The notes: generated by a model from the sequence alone, not told the origin. Shown: positions 1-6,771, numbered from the stretch's first letter. The stretch is 9,578 nucleotides of DNA from Pseudomonadota bacterium (GCA_023423065.1 JAFAGC010000123.1:1-9578), one strand, 5' to 3'. Numbers and translations: made by a program.

Positions 1-1102
1 CGGGTTTGTGCGCCGCGCGGCGGCGCTGGCACGCCGCGCCCCCCTCTGTGTTTTTGTTGGACAGCAGGACCACGGCCAGCTTCGAATCGGGGTAGAGATC
101 GGCGAAGCTCGCGAACCCGTACGTCGTGCCCGAGAACTGCAGCCGCCGCCCGTGCGGCGAATCGCCCGCGATCCAGAAGAATCCCACGTGCGAATTCCCG
201 TCGGGCGTCGACCAGAGCGGCTGGTGAGCCAGCTTCACCGACGCGTCGCGCTCGACCATCTGCCACGACGCATAACGCAGCAGGTCCTCGGCGCTGTAAC
301 GCAGCGAATTCACCGGGTATTGAGACGTCGCGCCGTACGGCGGGAGCGATTCGTTGTCCCGCGTGTAGCCGCGCGCGAGTAGTTTGGCTTGCGGGTCGGT
401 GCCGCTGCCCATGCGCAGCGGCTTCTCGATCTCGCGCGCGAGAATGGTCTCGAACGGCTCGCCGTACACCTTCTCGAGCACGACGCCGAGCAACATCGTG
501 CTGACGTTCGATTGCCGCGGCGCTTCTCCCGGCGGGCGCGGCAGTGCGACGCGCGTGAGCTGGCGCAGGAAATCCTTGTTCGAATAATTGCTGTACACCC
601 GCATCCGCGTGACCGCGAGGGGTTCGCGATCGAGCTTGCGCACCTGCGTCAGGTCCGGGATGTTGTCCACGAGCTGCGAGGTCATGCTCGCGAGGTGTTT
701 AAGCTGGACGCGTTGCCCGTCGTGCGCGAGGTTCGCGTACTCGCCATCGAGATACTTCGCGACGTCGTCCTCGAGCGTGACGCGCCCCTCGACCACGGCG
801 CGCGCCAGGATCTGCCCCGTCATCGTCTTGCTGATGGGACCGATGTCGTAGATGGTGTCCTTGGTCGGCACGACGTTGCCGTCGATCTGCGTCGTGCCGT
901 AGTTGTGGAAGCGGCGCTGGCCGTTGTCGTAGACGCCGATGGAAAGGCCCACGCCCTCGTTGCGGATCAGCCAGGCGCGCGCCAGTGCGTCGATGGCAGC
1001 TTCATCGGGAGCCGCATTGGCCGCGGCACAGCAGGCCCCCGTGACGAACACGAGCACCGCGGCCATGCGGAGTCTGACGGAGCGATGCGTGATGTCCGAC
1101 AT
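1..1102 (-). CDS. Exported serine beta-lactamase-fold protein, catalytic residues replaced; C-terminus off the left edge
   Basis: Partial gene: 367 codons are visible with no stop before the window edge. The N-terminus has basic residues, a hydrophobic core (about residues 13-28) and a likely signal-peptidase site near ANA-AP (29-32). It therefore looks exported. ATG at 1102 is used; Met13 (1066) is an alternative, and no clear ribosome binding site favours either. The fold of the Beta-lactamase family (class C, esterase and DD-peptidase relatives) is recognisable: YDIGPISKTMTG at 85-96, PPGEAPRQSN at 190-199 followed by LLGVVLEKVYGEPF, PLRMGSGT at 228-235, and FSGTTYGF at 323-330 leading to VVLLSN. 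The motifs normally read SxxK, YxN and HxG or KTG. Here Pro89 replaces the nucleophilic Ser, Gln197 the Tyr and Phe323 the His/Lys; Lys92 is kept. Family assignment is confident. Loss of hydrolase activity is inferred; a binding or signalling role is possible. Confidence 0.85.
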   Translation of the reverse strand, partial: MSDITHRSVRLRMAAVLVFVTGACCAAANAAPDEAAIDALARAWLIRNEGVGLSIGVYDNGQRRFHNYGTTQIDGNVVPTKDTIYDIGPISKTMTGQILARAVVEGRVTLEDDVAKYLDGEYANLAHDGQRVQLKHLASMTSQLVDNIPDLTQVRKLDREPLAVTRMRVYSNYSNKDFLRQLTRVALPRPPGEAPRQSNVSTMLLGVVLEKVYGEPFETILAREIEKPLRMGSGTDPQAKLLARGYTRDNESLPPYGATSQYPVNSLRYSAEDLLRYASWQMVERDASVKLAHQPLWSTPDGNSHVGFFWIAGDSPHGRRLQFSGTTYGFASFADLYPDSKLAVVLLSNKNTEGGAACQRRRAAHKP

Positions 1103-1218
1103 GCGCGCATGAGTTGAACAGATGGACCGCGACCCGCGCAAGCACCGGCGGCTCTGCGGCGGACAAGTTCGAGAAGGCGCAGCCGTTCGCGATCCTGCCC
1201 GCGTCCGATCCGCAGCCG

Positions 1219-2145
1219 TCAGCGCAGGTACGGAGCGACGTTGCCGGCGATCGCGCCGAATTCGGCGTCGCTCAGCGGTAGTTTGCGGAACGCTTCGAGC
1301 ATCGCCTTGGGCGGCGGATCGGTCGGATCACCGCCATCCGAGCCGTACAGGAGCCGCGAAAGTCCGATGTCGCGAATCGCCTTCACGACGAACTGCGCGC
1401 GCTCCGGCGAAAGGTCAGCCGGCGCGACCAGGGCAAGATCGAAATACAGGTTGCGCACCTTCGGATCCTTGCGCGCGATCGCGGCGATGAACGTCGCGAG
1501 CGCCTCGTCCGACGGCGGGTCGTTGGTGGCGCCGCCGCCCGCGAAATGCGCGATCTGCACGGGCACGTCGGGCGCGGCGGCCAGCAGCTCGTCGATGAAG
1601 GTCTGCGCCTGCGTGGCGCCGTACGGATGCGCGAGCCGGCCGCGCACGTGCACGACGATGGCAAGTTTCTTCTCGTTCGCGGCGCTGAATACGCCCTTCA
1701 CTTTCGCAACGTGCCCGGCGTCGGCGAGATTCACCGCCGACATTCCGAACTGCAACTTGATTCCGCGACCGAAACGCTCGTCGGCGGCGCAGCGCGCGAG
1801 CTCCTCGAGCGCGTAGTCCGCGAGCGGATTGAATGCGCAGAACGCGATGAGGCGTTGGGGATATTTCGCCGCCTCGCTTCCGGTCCAGTCGTTCTCGGCC
1901 TGCACCTTTTCGTAGTCGGCGTACCGGTACGCGTTCGACAGCAGCACGGCGCGCTGGATGCCGGCCTCGTCGAGCATCGCGATCATGGACGCGGCGTCGA
2001 TGGGTTTCTGCCCGTCCGCGGTCATCGCCGGTGTGAGCAGGTGCTGGTGATGATCGACCGGGGGCGCCGTCACCTTGTCCTTCGCAAGGGCCGCCGCGGC
2101 GACGACGCAAGGCGCCAACAACAGCAGCAGTGGTTTGAAGCGCAT
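1219..2145 (-). CDS. Exported metal-dependent amidohydrolase (Amidohydro_2 type TIM barrel)
   Basis: Encodes 308 residues. A signal peptide is evident: MRFKP, a leucine/alanine core to about residue 20, then a polar start of the mature chain. The mature part fits the Amidohydro_2 family of TIM-barrel metal hydrolases and decarboxylases. It has a metal-binding HxH (H33, H35 in VDHHQHLL), H166 in VVHVRG, H200 in IAHFAGGG and the catalytic-type Asp270 in YGSDGG. The C-terminal IAGNVAPYLR resembles the GGNAARLL end common in the family. Length is normal. The substrate cannot be read from sequence; cyclic amides, lactones and carboxylated aromatics are all handled by relatives, most of which are cytoplasmic, so the signal peptide is notable. 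It is followed 116 bases downstream by the beta-lactamase-fold gene on the same strand, and both products are exported, so co-transcription is possible. No strong ribosome binding site is visible. Family confident, function unknown. Confidence 0.85.
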   Translation of the reverse strand: MRFKPLLLLLAPCVVAAAALAKDKVTAPPVDHHQHLLTPAMTADGQKPIDAASMIAMLDEAGIQRAVLLSNAYRYADYEKVQAENDWTGSEAAKYPQRLIAFCAFNPLADYALEELARCAADERFGRGIKLQFGMSAVNLADAGHVAKVKGVFSAANEKKLAIVVHVRGRLAHPYGATQAQTFIDELLAAAPDVPVQIAHFAGGGATNDPPSDEALATFIAAIARKDPKVRNLYFDLALVAPADLSPERAQFVVKAIRDIGLSRLLYGSDGGDPTDPPPKAMLEAFRKLPLSDAEFGAIAGNVAPYLR

Positions 2146-2279
2146 GGCCGGATGTTAGCCCAGGTGCCGGGCCGCAATCCCCGCAATTGCAGTTGCGAGG
2201 ATCGCGACCCGCCAGCTGGCAGGGCGGCCGGCGTGCGCGAGTGAGGGGCTCGCTTGCCAGCCGCCAGATTGGCGCCGGG

Positions 2280-2355
2280 CAGGTCGGGGACTGAACTTGA
2301 AATCCGTCCCCGGTTCGGCGCTACAGGTCGGGAACGAATTTGGATCCGTCCCCAG
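2280..2355. repeat. Tandem pair of REP-like repeats between the antiporter and amidohydrolase genes
   Basis: Two near-identical direct copies lie at 2280-2312 and 2324-2355. Each reads CAGGTCGGG, then A/G-AC, a short AT-richer centre (GAACTTGAAATCC or GAATTTGGATCC) and GTCCCC. Each is also preceded by GGCGC. In the first copy GGGGAC (2286-2291) pairs perfectly with GTCCCC (2306-2311) around a 14-base loop. In the second the stem carries one mismatch. Short paired GC-rich palindromes in intergenic DNA are typical of REP elements moved by RAYT transposases in proteobacteria. Assignment to that class is inference from shape and location. The rest of the 278-base gap (2146-2423) holds only scattered small palindromes and presumably the amidohydrolase promoter, which I cannot pinpoint. 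Confidence 0.6.
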
Positions 2356-2423
2356 TCCTGCGCCAGCCTGACGCCCATTGATTTTCCCTATGGACTAGCT
2401 TCCGGCTGCCGAAATCGTCGAAA

Positions 2424-3596
2424 TTACAGCCGTTTAAGCAGCGGCGCCGTGAGCGGCACCGTCAGCATGGTCGAGCCGAGCGCCATGAGCAGCAACGCGG
2501 TGAACGTGCCGTTCGTGATGAGATCCTGATCGAGCAGCACGTTCGCGAACACGATCATGATCAGGCCCTTGGTCTGCAGCAGCCAGCCGATGATGGTGGC
2601 CTCGCCGCGCTGCCAGCCGAGCACGCGCCCGGCGACGTGCGTGCCGACTAGTTTGCCCACGGTCGAGACGAGCAGCAGCGCCGCGGCGATCATCAACACG
2701 GTCGCGCCGCCCACCGCGAAATCCGTGCGCAATCCCGTGCTGAGGAAATACACCGGCATGCCGATGACGAGCAGGTTGCGGCGCATCGAGTCGATGGCTT
2801 CCTCGCCAAACCACGAAGACTCGAGCACGGCGCCCGAGAGGAAGGCGCCCACCATGAAATGCAGCCCGCACCCGTCCGCGCCGAGCGCGCATAGAGCGAG
2901 CCAGACGATGCCGACGTACCAGCGGTCCGTCCGGGGCAGGCGCGGCACGAGCCTGCGCATCAGCCACGCGGCCACGGCGAAGACGGCGAGGAATCCGAGC
3001 TGCAGCCCGACGCGCGTCCAGTCGAGCATGATCAGCGCGAACACGGCCCAGATCGCGATGTCGTCGAGGCTCGCGTATCTCAGGATCCGCTGTCCGAGCG
3101 GCTTGCGCAGCATCTCGAGCTTGTCCATGAGCAGGATCAGCACCGGCAGCGCCGTCACCGCGCACGACATGCCGATCGCGATCACGAACTGCCAGGGCTG
3201 GGCCGCGCTACCTACCCACGCGGGGCCGACGAGGAACAACGCCGCGAGGCAGCCGAAGATCAACGGACTGCCCAGCGCCGCGCCCGCGGCGAACAGTGTC
3301 TCGCGGCGCTGACGCCATGCGGCGCCGAAGTCGAGCTCGACGCCCGCGATCCACACGAACAACGTCACCGCCCAGAGCGCGAGGCCGTTCAGCGCCTGCA
3401 CCACGGGCGGCCGGAACACGAAGTCGTAGTAGTCGGGAAAGACCGCGCCCAGCACGCCGGGACCCAACAGGATGCCGGCGATCGTCTGCACCACCACGAG
3501 CGGCGCCCAGTAATCGGTGCGCAGCCCGCGCCAGATCAGGTACGGCACGGTGAAGATGATCACCATGGCGATCAGGAAGACTTCGGTCGTCGTCAT
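2424..3596 (-). CDS. CPA2-family cation/proton antiporter, membrane domain only
   Basis: A 390-residue, very hydrophobic protein with about a dozen membrane segments. It matches the Na+/H+ exchanger domain of the CPA2 (KefB/NapA-like) family: AGVELDF at 84-90, the unwound-helix motif VTALPVL at 147-153, the Asp pair D178-D179 in ASLDDIAIW that carries protons and cations, FLSGAVLE near 252, PVYFLSTGLRTDF at 281-293, and K315 in TVGKLVG. The Asp-Asp pair is typical of electrogenic CPA2 exchangers. It ends directly after the last helix (PLTAPLLKRL). It lacks the C-terminal TrkA-N/RCK domain of Kef systems, so nucleotide or glutathione gating as in KefB/C is not expected. The start at 3596 puts it 31 bases after the halogenase stop on the same strand, suggesting one transcript. 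The short gap has no clear Shine-Dalgarno sequence. Transported ion unknown. Confidence 0.9.
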   Translation of the reverse strand: MTTTEVFLIAMVIIFTVPYLIWRGLRTDYWAPLVVVQTIAGILLGPGVLGAVFPDYYDFVFRPPVVQALNGLALWAVTLFVWIAGVELDFGAAWRQRRETLFAAGAALGSPLIFGCLAALFLVGPAWVGSAAQPWQFVIAIGMSCAVTALPVLILLMDKLEMLRKPLGQRILRYASLDDIAIWAVFALIMLDWTRVGLQLGFLAVFAVAAWLMRRLVPRLPRTDRWYVGIVWLALCALGADGCGLHFMVGAFLSGAVLESSWFGEEAIDSMRRNLLVIGMPVYFLSTGLRTDFAVGGATVLMIAAALLLVSTVGKLVGTHVAGRVLGWQRGEATIIGWLLQTKGLIMIVFANVLLDQDLITNGTFTALLLMALGSTMLTVPLTAPLLKRL

Positions 3597-3627
3597 GATT
3601 TCGCGCGCAGATCACGCGCGGACACGG

Positions 3628-5112
3628 TCAGGCGGTCTTGAGGAATTGTTCGTGGGTCGGCAGGTGCTCGACCATGCCCGCGATCGCGGCCTTCGCGTTG
3701 CGCAGGGTCTGCTGGATGTGCGTGTAGTCGAGGTTCTCGACGCGCGGGCAATGCGCGTGCGGGCGGATGCCCATGCCCTCGAATACGGACTGCCAGCTCG
3801 AGGCGCGGAACAGTTCGTCCACGCCCTCGCGCATCGCGCCGTGCGCGCGGAACAGTTCGATGCGTTCGCGCAGGCTCTCGGGCAGCGGGATGTTCCGGCA
3901 CCACTGCCAGAACGGCGTGTCATCGCGCTGCGTGGCCTGGTAGTGCAGCACGATGAAGTCGCGCACTTCCTCGAAGTCGGCGGTCATGCGCCGGTTGTAT
4001 TCGCGGATCAGCGCCGGATCGCAATCCTTGTCCGGGAAGTAACGCAGCAGGAAATCCATGCCGCGCGCGATCAGGTGGATGGACGTCGCCTCGAGCGGCT
4101 CGATGAATCCCGACGCGAGACCCAGCGACACGCAGTTGTGCTTCCAGAACTGGCGCCGGTGTCCCGTGTTGTACGGAATGAATCGCGGCTCCTCGATCGC
4201 CGCGCTGTCGAGCGACCGCAGCAGCGTCGCGCGCGCGGCCGCGTCGCTCGCGAAGCGGCTCGAATACACGTAACCCTGACCCATGCGCTTCTGCAGCGGG
4301 ATGCGCCAGCTCCAGCCCGCCGGCTGCGCCGTCGCGCGCGTGTACGGCACGAGCTGACCCTTGTTCTCGGTCTTGACCACCACCGCGCGATCGCACGGCA
4401 GGTAGTTCGACCAGTCGACGTGCTCGACGCCGAGCGTCTTGCCGATCAGCAGGCTGCGGAAGCCCGTGCAGTCGACGAAGAAGTCGGCCTGGATCTCGCG
4501 GCCGTCCGCGAGCGTCACGCCCGAGATGAATCCGTCGTCGCGCTGGCGCACGTCGACGACCTTGCCCTCGGTGCGCGTGAGGCCGCGCTCCTCGGAATAC
4601 TTGCGCAGGTACTTCGCGACGAGCAATGCGTCGACGTGCAGCGCGTAGTTAGCCCCGCCGATCGGCGTGTTGCGCGCCTTCGCGGGGTGGAAGAACCGCC
4701 CGTGCTCCGCCATGACGTTGCACGGCGAGAAGTCCTGCAGGTTCGAGGTGTCGCCCAGCGCACGCGCCTTGAGCCAGCACTGGTAGAAGTCGTGGTTGCC
4801 GATCGGCTTGCCGATCACGCCGAACGGGTGGAAATACGAGTCGCTGCGCTCGCGCCAGCCGACGAACTTGATGCCGAGCTTGTAGGTGCCGTCGACCGCG
4901 CGGATGAAATCCTGCTCGTCGATGCCGAGCCGCTGGATCAGGCCCACGAACGGCGGCACGGTCGATTCGCCGACGCCGATGGTGCCGAGCTCGTCCGACT
5001 CGACCAGCTCGATCTCGCACAGCTCGCGCTTCAGGTGATGGCACAACATCGAGGCCGCCAGCCAGCCCGACGTGCCGCCACCGACGATCAGTATTTTCTT
5101 GAGCGGCTGCAT
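3628..5112 (-). CDS. Flavin-dependent tryptophan-halogenase-family enzyme
   Basis: Encodes 494 residues. The frame extends upstream to 5178, but ATG at 5112 begins right before the FAD-binding strand (MQPLKKILIVGGGTSGW) and abuts the upstream stop, so it is the chosen start. Flavin-dependent halogenases use FADH2, O2 and halide to make hypohalous acid, passed through a tunnel to a Lys that halogenates an aromatic substrate. Visible hallmarks are GGGTSGW (11-17), GVGESTVP (46-53), the catalytic-type Lys78 in TYKLGIKF, the family signature WSWRIP (W267-P272), and GFIEPLEAT (335-343) containing the conserved Glu341. Ala342 sits where tryptophan halogenases such as PrnA and RebH usually have Ser. 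Length is near the family norm. No flavin reductase is in the window, so FADH2 must come from elsewhere. Substrate is unknown; related bacterial enzymes include ones that do not accept free tryptophan. Family confident; tryptophan specificity not established. Confidence 0.95.
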   Translation of the reverse strand: MQPLKKILIVGGGTSGWLAASMLCHHLKRELCEIELVESDELGTIGVGESTVPPFVGLIQRLGIDEQDFIRAVDGTYKLGIKFVGWRERSDSYFHPFGVIGKPIGNHDFYQCWLKARALGDTSNLQDFSPCNVMAEHGRFFHPAKARNTPIGGANYALHVDALLVAKYLRKYSEERGLTRTEGKVVDVRQRDDGFISGVTLADGREIQADFFVDCTGFRSLLIGKTLGVEHVDWSNYLPCDRAVVVKTENKGQLVPYTRATAQPAGWSWRIPLQKRMGQGYVYSSRFASDAAARATLLRSLDSAAIEEPRFIPYNTGHRRQFWKHNCVSLGLASGFIEPLEATSIHLIARGMDFLLRYFPDKDCDPALIREYNRRMTADFEEVRDFIVLHYQATQRDDTPFWQWCRNIPLPESLRERIELFRAHGAMREGVDELFRASSWQSVFEGMGIRPHAHCPRVENLDYTHIQQTLRNAKAAIAGMVEHLPTHEQFLKTA

Positions 5113-5114
5113 CA
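5110..5114 (-). other. TGATG stop/start overlap coupling regulator and halogenase
   Basis: Read on the minus strand, the regulator stop TGA (5114-5112) shares its A with the halogenase ATG (5112-5110). This arrangement usually gives translational coupling by re-initiation. A GGAG lies about 14 bases upstream of the ATG, rather far for a normal Shine-Dalgarno, which is consistent with dependence on the upstream ribosome. The overlap is seen directly; coupling is inferred. Confidence 0.85.
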
Positions 5115-6083
5115 CCAGTTCCGATTCTCCACCATCACGCCCGGGGTTTCCTGGACGTGGGCCGTATTGTAGTTCCAATACGCCGAACTGCTCGCCTGGA
5201 TGGCCCGGCGCAACAGGTCTATGGCCTTATGTCGCGGGAAACTCACCCGCCAGGCCAGCGCCAGGCTGCGTTTGGGGACCGGGTCCGCGAACGGCCGGGT
5301 GGTCAGGAGATTGGGCGCGTAGAGGGGGGCCTCGGCCGCGGTCTGCGGGAGGATGGTCACTCCCAGCCGCGAGGCCACCATGTGCCTGAGGGTTTCGAGG
5401 GTGGCGCCCTGCGTGAAGGTGCGCACCGCGGCGCCCTCGGCGCGCTGGGGATTGAGGTGCGGAAAGGCCGCGAGGATCTGCTCGCGCATGGCGTCGCCCT
5501 CGCCCAGCAGCAGCAGCTCGGAGGGCGCCAGGTCCTGCGCACCGATGGCGGCCTTGCTGGCCAGCCGGTGGTCGGCCGGCATGAGCACCATGAAAGGCTC
5601 GTCGAACAGCGGCTGAGTCACGACGTCCGCCTCGGTGAACGGCTGCGTGATCAGGATCGCGTCGAGATCTCCATTGCGCAGCTTGGTCGCGAGCTCGGAG
5701 ATCGAGCCCTCCTCGACGTACAGCGACAATTTGTTAGACGTCTCCTGCAGCAGCGGGATGAACTGCGGCAGCAGGTACGGGCCGATCGTCGGCAACGTGC
5801 CGAGCGCGATGGGGCCTTCGAGCTGGTCCTTGTCGGCTTCCGCGACGTCCTTGATGGCCGCCGCCTGCTCGAGCACGCGCCCCGCCATCTCGACGATCTT
5901 GCGTCCGAGCGGCGTCGGCAGGATTTTCTGCTTGCCGCGCTCGAACAGGACGCCGAGTTCCTCCTCGAGTTTCTTGACCGCGATCGAGAGGGTCGGCTGG
6001 CTCACATGGCAGCGCTCGGCCGCGCGGCCGAAGTGCTGCTCTTGCGCCAACGCGACGATGTAGCGGAGCTCGGTCAGGGTCAT
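5112..6083 (-). CDS. OxyR-like LysR-family transcriptional regulator lacking the redox cysteines
   Basis: Encodes 323 residues. The N-terminal winged helix-turn-helix (about 1-60) reads LRYIVALAQEQHFGRAAERC followed by HVSQPTLS, very close to E. coli OxyR. The linker helix follows, then the substrate-binding-like effector domain (about 90-300) with TLPTIGPYLLP (96-106), where Thr99 matches OxyR Thr100, FDEPFMVL, and TLETLRHMVASRLGVTILP. In OxyR the loop LEDGHC...C holds Cys199 and Cys208, which form the peroxide-sensing disulfide. Here LGEGDAMREQILAAF puts Ala198 and Phe207 at those places, and Asp197 replaces His198. The only cysteine is Cys25 in the DNA-binding domain. A C-terminal tail of about 20 residues extends past the usual OxyR end. 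It overlaps the halogenase start and is read divergently from the TonB-C-like gene. It probably controls this locus and itself; the effector is unknown. Family certain; OxyR function unlikely. Confidence 0.95.
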   Translation of the reverse strand: MTLTELRYIVALAQEQHFGRAAERCHVSQPTLSIAVKKLEEELGVLFERGKQKILPTPLGRKIVEMAGRVLEQAAAIKDVAEADKDQLEGPIALGTLPTIGPYLLPQFIPLLQETSNKLSLYVEEGSISELATKLRNGDLDAILITQPFTEADVVTQPLFDEPFMVLMPADHRLASKAAIGAQDLAPSELLLLGEGDAMREQILAAFPHLNPQRAEGAAVRTFTQGATLETLRHMVASRLGVTILPQTAAEAPLYAPNLLTTRPFADPVPKRSLALAWRVSFPRHKAIDLLRRAIQASSSAYWNYNTAHVQETPGVMVENRNW

Positions 6084-6222
6084 GGCCGGACATCTTCACT
6101 CGCCGCGCCGCGCCAGTCCAACAATCGGCCGCAAATCGCGGGAAAGGCCGATTGCCCTGCCCGCGACCGACGCCTCATCATCCGCATCATAGGCATTGGT
6201 ATTGGGGATTCAGGGTATCGAT
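6084..6222. promoter_or_regulatory. Divergent promoter region with a 9-bp perfect inverted repeat (candidate regulator operator)
   Basis: This 139-base gap separates the divergent regulator and TonB-C-like genes and must hold both promoters. CAATCGGCC (6122-6130) is repeated inverted as GGCCGATTG (6146-6154) around a 15-base spacer. The dyad shape and its position upstream of a LysR-type gene fit an operator, and LysR regulators commonly bind dyads in such gaps. The right arm touches a weak -35-like TTGCCC (6153-6158), followed 18 bases on by a poor -10-like CATCAT. The promoter guess is weak; the inverted repeat itself is certain. Confidence 0.6.
6212..6215 (+). promoter_or_regulatory. Ribosome binding site deciding the start of the TonB-C-like gene
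   Basis: AGGG is placed seven bases before ATG at 6223. The frame is open further upstream to a TTG at 6196, but that codon has no such site and would put nine extra residues before the signal peptide. The ATG is therefore preferred. Confidence 0.7.
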
Positions 6223-6741
6223 ATGGTCATCAAGCTACGCCAACTCCTGGCCGCCACCGCCGCGCTCGCGGTGCTCGGGCCGGTCTCGTCCGCGCAGCCC
6301 GAGGACAAGTACCGGGTCAAGGAGGAGCAGGCCCGCACGGGCACGCTGTTCATCCAGCACGGCGTCACCAAGGCGCCGATCGACGTGAACCGCGACTATT
6401 ACGAGCTGTCGCCCGAGGACAAGGCGATCGTGCACGGCTGGTACGAGTACATCGCGCCGGGCGACGAGCCGCCGTTCCCCGTCAACGGGCTCGCGCCTAT
6501 CTACAAGGCGATCAACAAGGGACGCAACATCGCGCCCGGCCACGGCGAGTTGTTCCTCGCGGTCACGGTGGGACCGGACGGCAAGGCGAAGAAGGTAGAG
6601 GTCTACAAGTCGCCCGGGCAGGACATCACGAGGTACATCTCCGAGGTCATGCTCCTGACGAAGTACAAGCCGGCGATCTGCGAAGGGAAGAAGTGCGAGA
6701 TGCAGTTTCCGCTGTCGCTGTCGTTCTCACAATTGCAGTAA
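6223..6741 (+). CDS. Small exported protein with a TonB C-terminal-like domain
   Basis: Encodes 172 residues from the ATG with a good ribosome binding site. Residues 1-24 form a signal peptide (MVIKLRQLLA, an alanine/leucine core, then a VSSAQ cleavage region), so the product is probably periplasmic. Residues about 25-105 are polar, not recognised, and contain DYYELSPEDKAIVHGWYEYI. Residues about 107-169 match the beta-alpha-beta pattern of TonB C-terminal domains: GELFLAVTVGPDGKAKKVEV, YKSPGQD, then a helix ending in TKYKPAICEGKKCEMQFPLSLSF. A pair of cysteines, C153 and C158, could form a disulfide in the terminal hairpin. Unlike true TonB there is no retained membrane anchor or Pro/Lys-rich spanning segment, so it is unlikely to energise receptors directly. 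It is divergent from the OxyR-like gene and may be under its control. Domain assignment is by pattern and moderately sure. Confidence 0.75.
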   Translation: MVIKLRQLLAATAALAVLGPVSSAQPEDKYRVKEEQARTGTLFIQHGVTKAPIDVNRDYYELSPEDKAIVHGWYEYIAPGDEPPFPVNGLAPIYKAINKGRNIAPGHGELFLAVTVGPDGKAKKVEVYKSPGQDITRYISEVMLLTKYKPAICEGKKCEMQFPLSLSFSQLQ

Positions 6742-6771
6742 GGCTCGCGAAGTTGGAGCTGGTCGGCCTTG

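Noticed and set aside
578..598. YSNYSN (residues 170-175) of the beta-lactamase-fold protein as the YxN catalytic motif
   Set aside because: It lies before the PPG turn. The true motif II position, after PPG and before LLGVVLEK, reads QSN.
1114..1280. Plus-strand frame with a protein-like stretch AADKFEKAQPFAILPAS
   Set aside because: No ATG or ribosome binding site, only about 55 codons, and it runs into the antisense of the amidohydrolase; probably a chance open frame.
3602..3620. CGCGCG...CGCGCG inverted repeat between the halogenase and antiporter genes, possible terminator
   Set aside because: Simple alternating CG runs are common in this DNA, the stem is short and there is no T-run.
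3517..5172. Long plus-strand open frame of 551 codons opposite the halogenase
   Set aside because: Arginine- and alanine-rich, with no recognisable domain. It is the antisense shadow expected in GC-rich DNA opposite a clear enzyme gene.
5113..5178. Upstream start of the halogenase at 5178
   Set aside because: It would add 22 residues with no similarity before the FAD-binding strand and overlap the regulator by 66 bases. ATG at 5112 fits the fold and the TGATG overlap.
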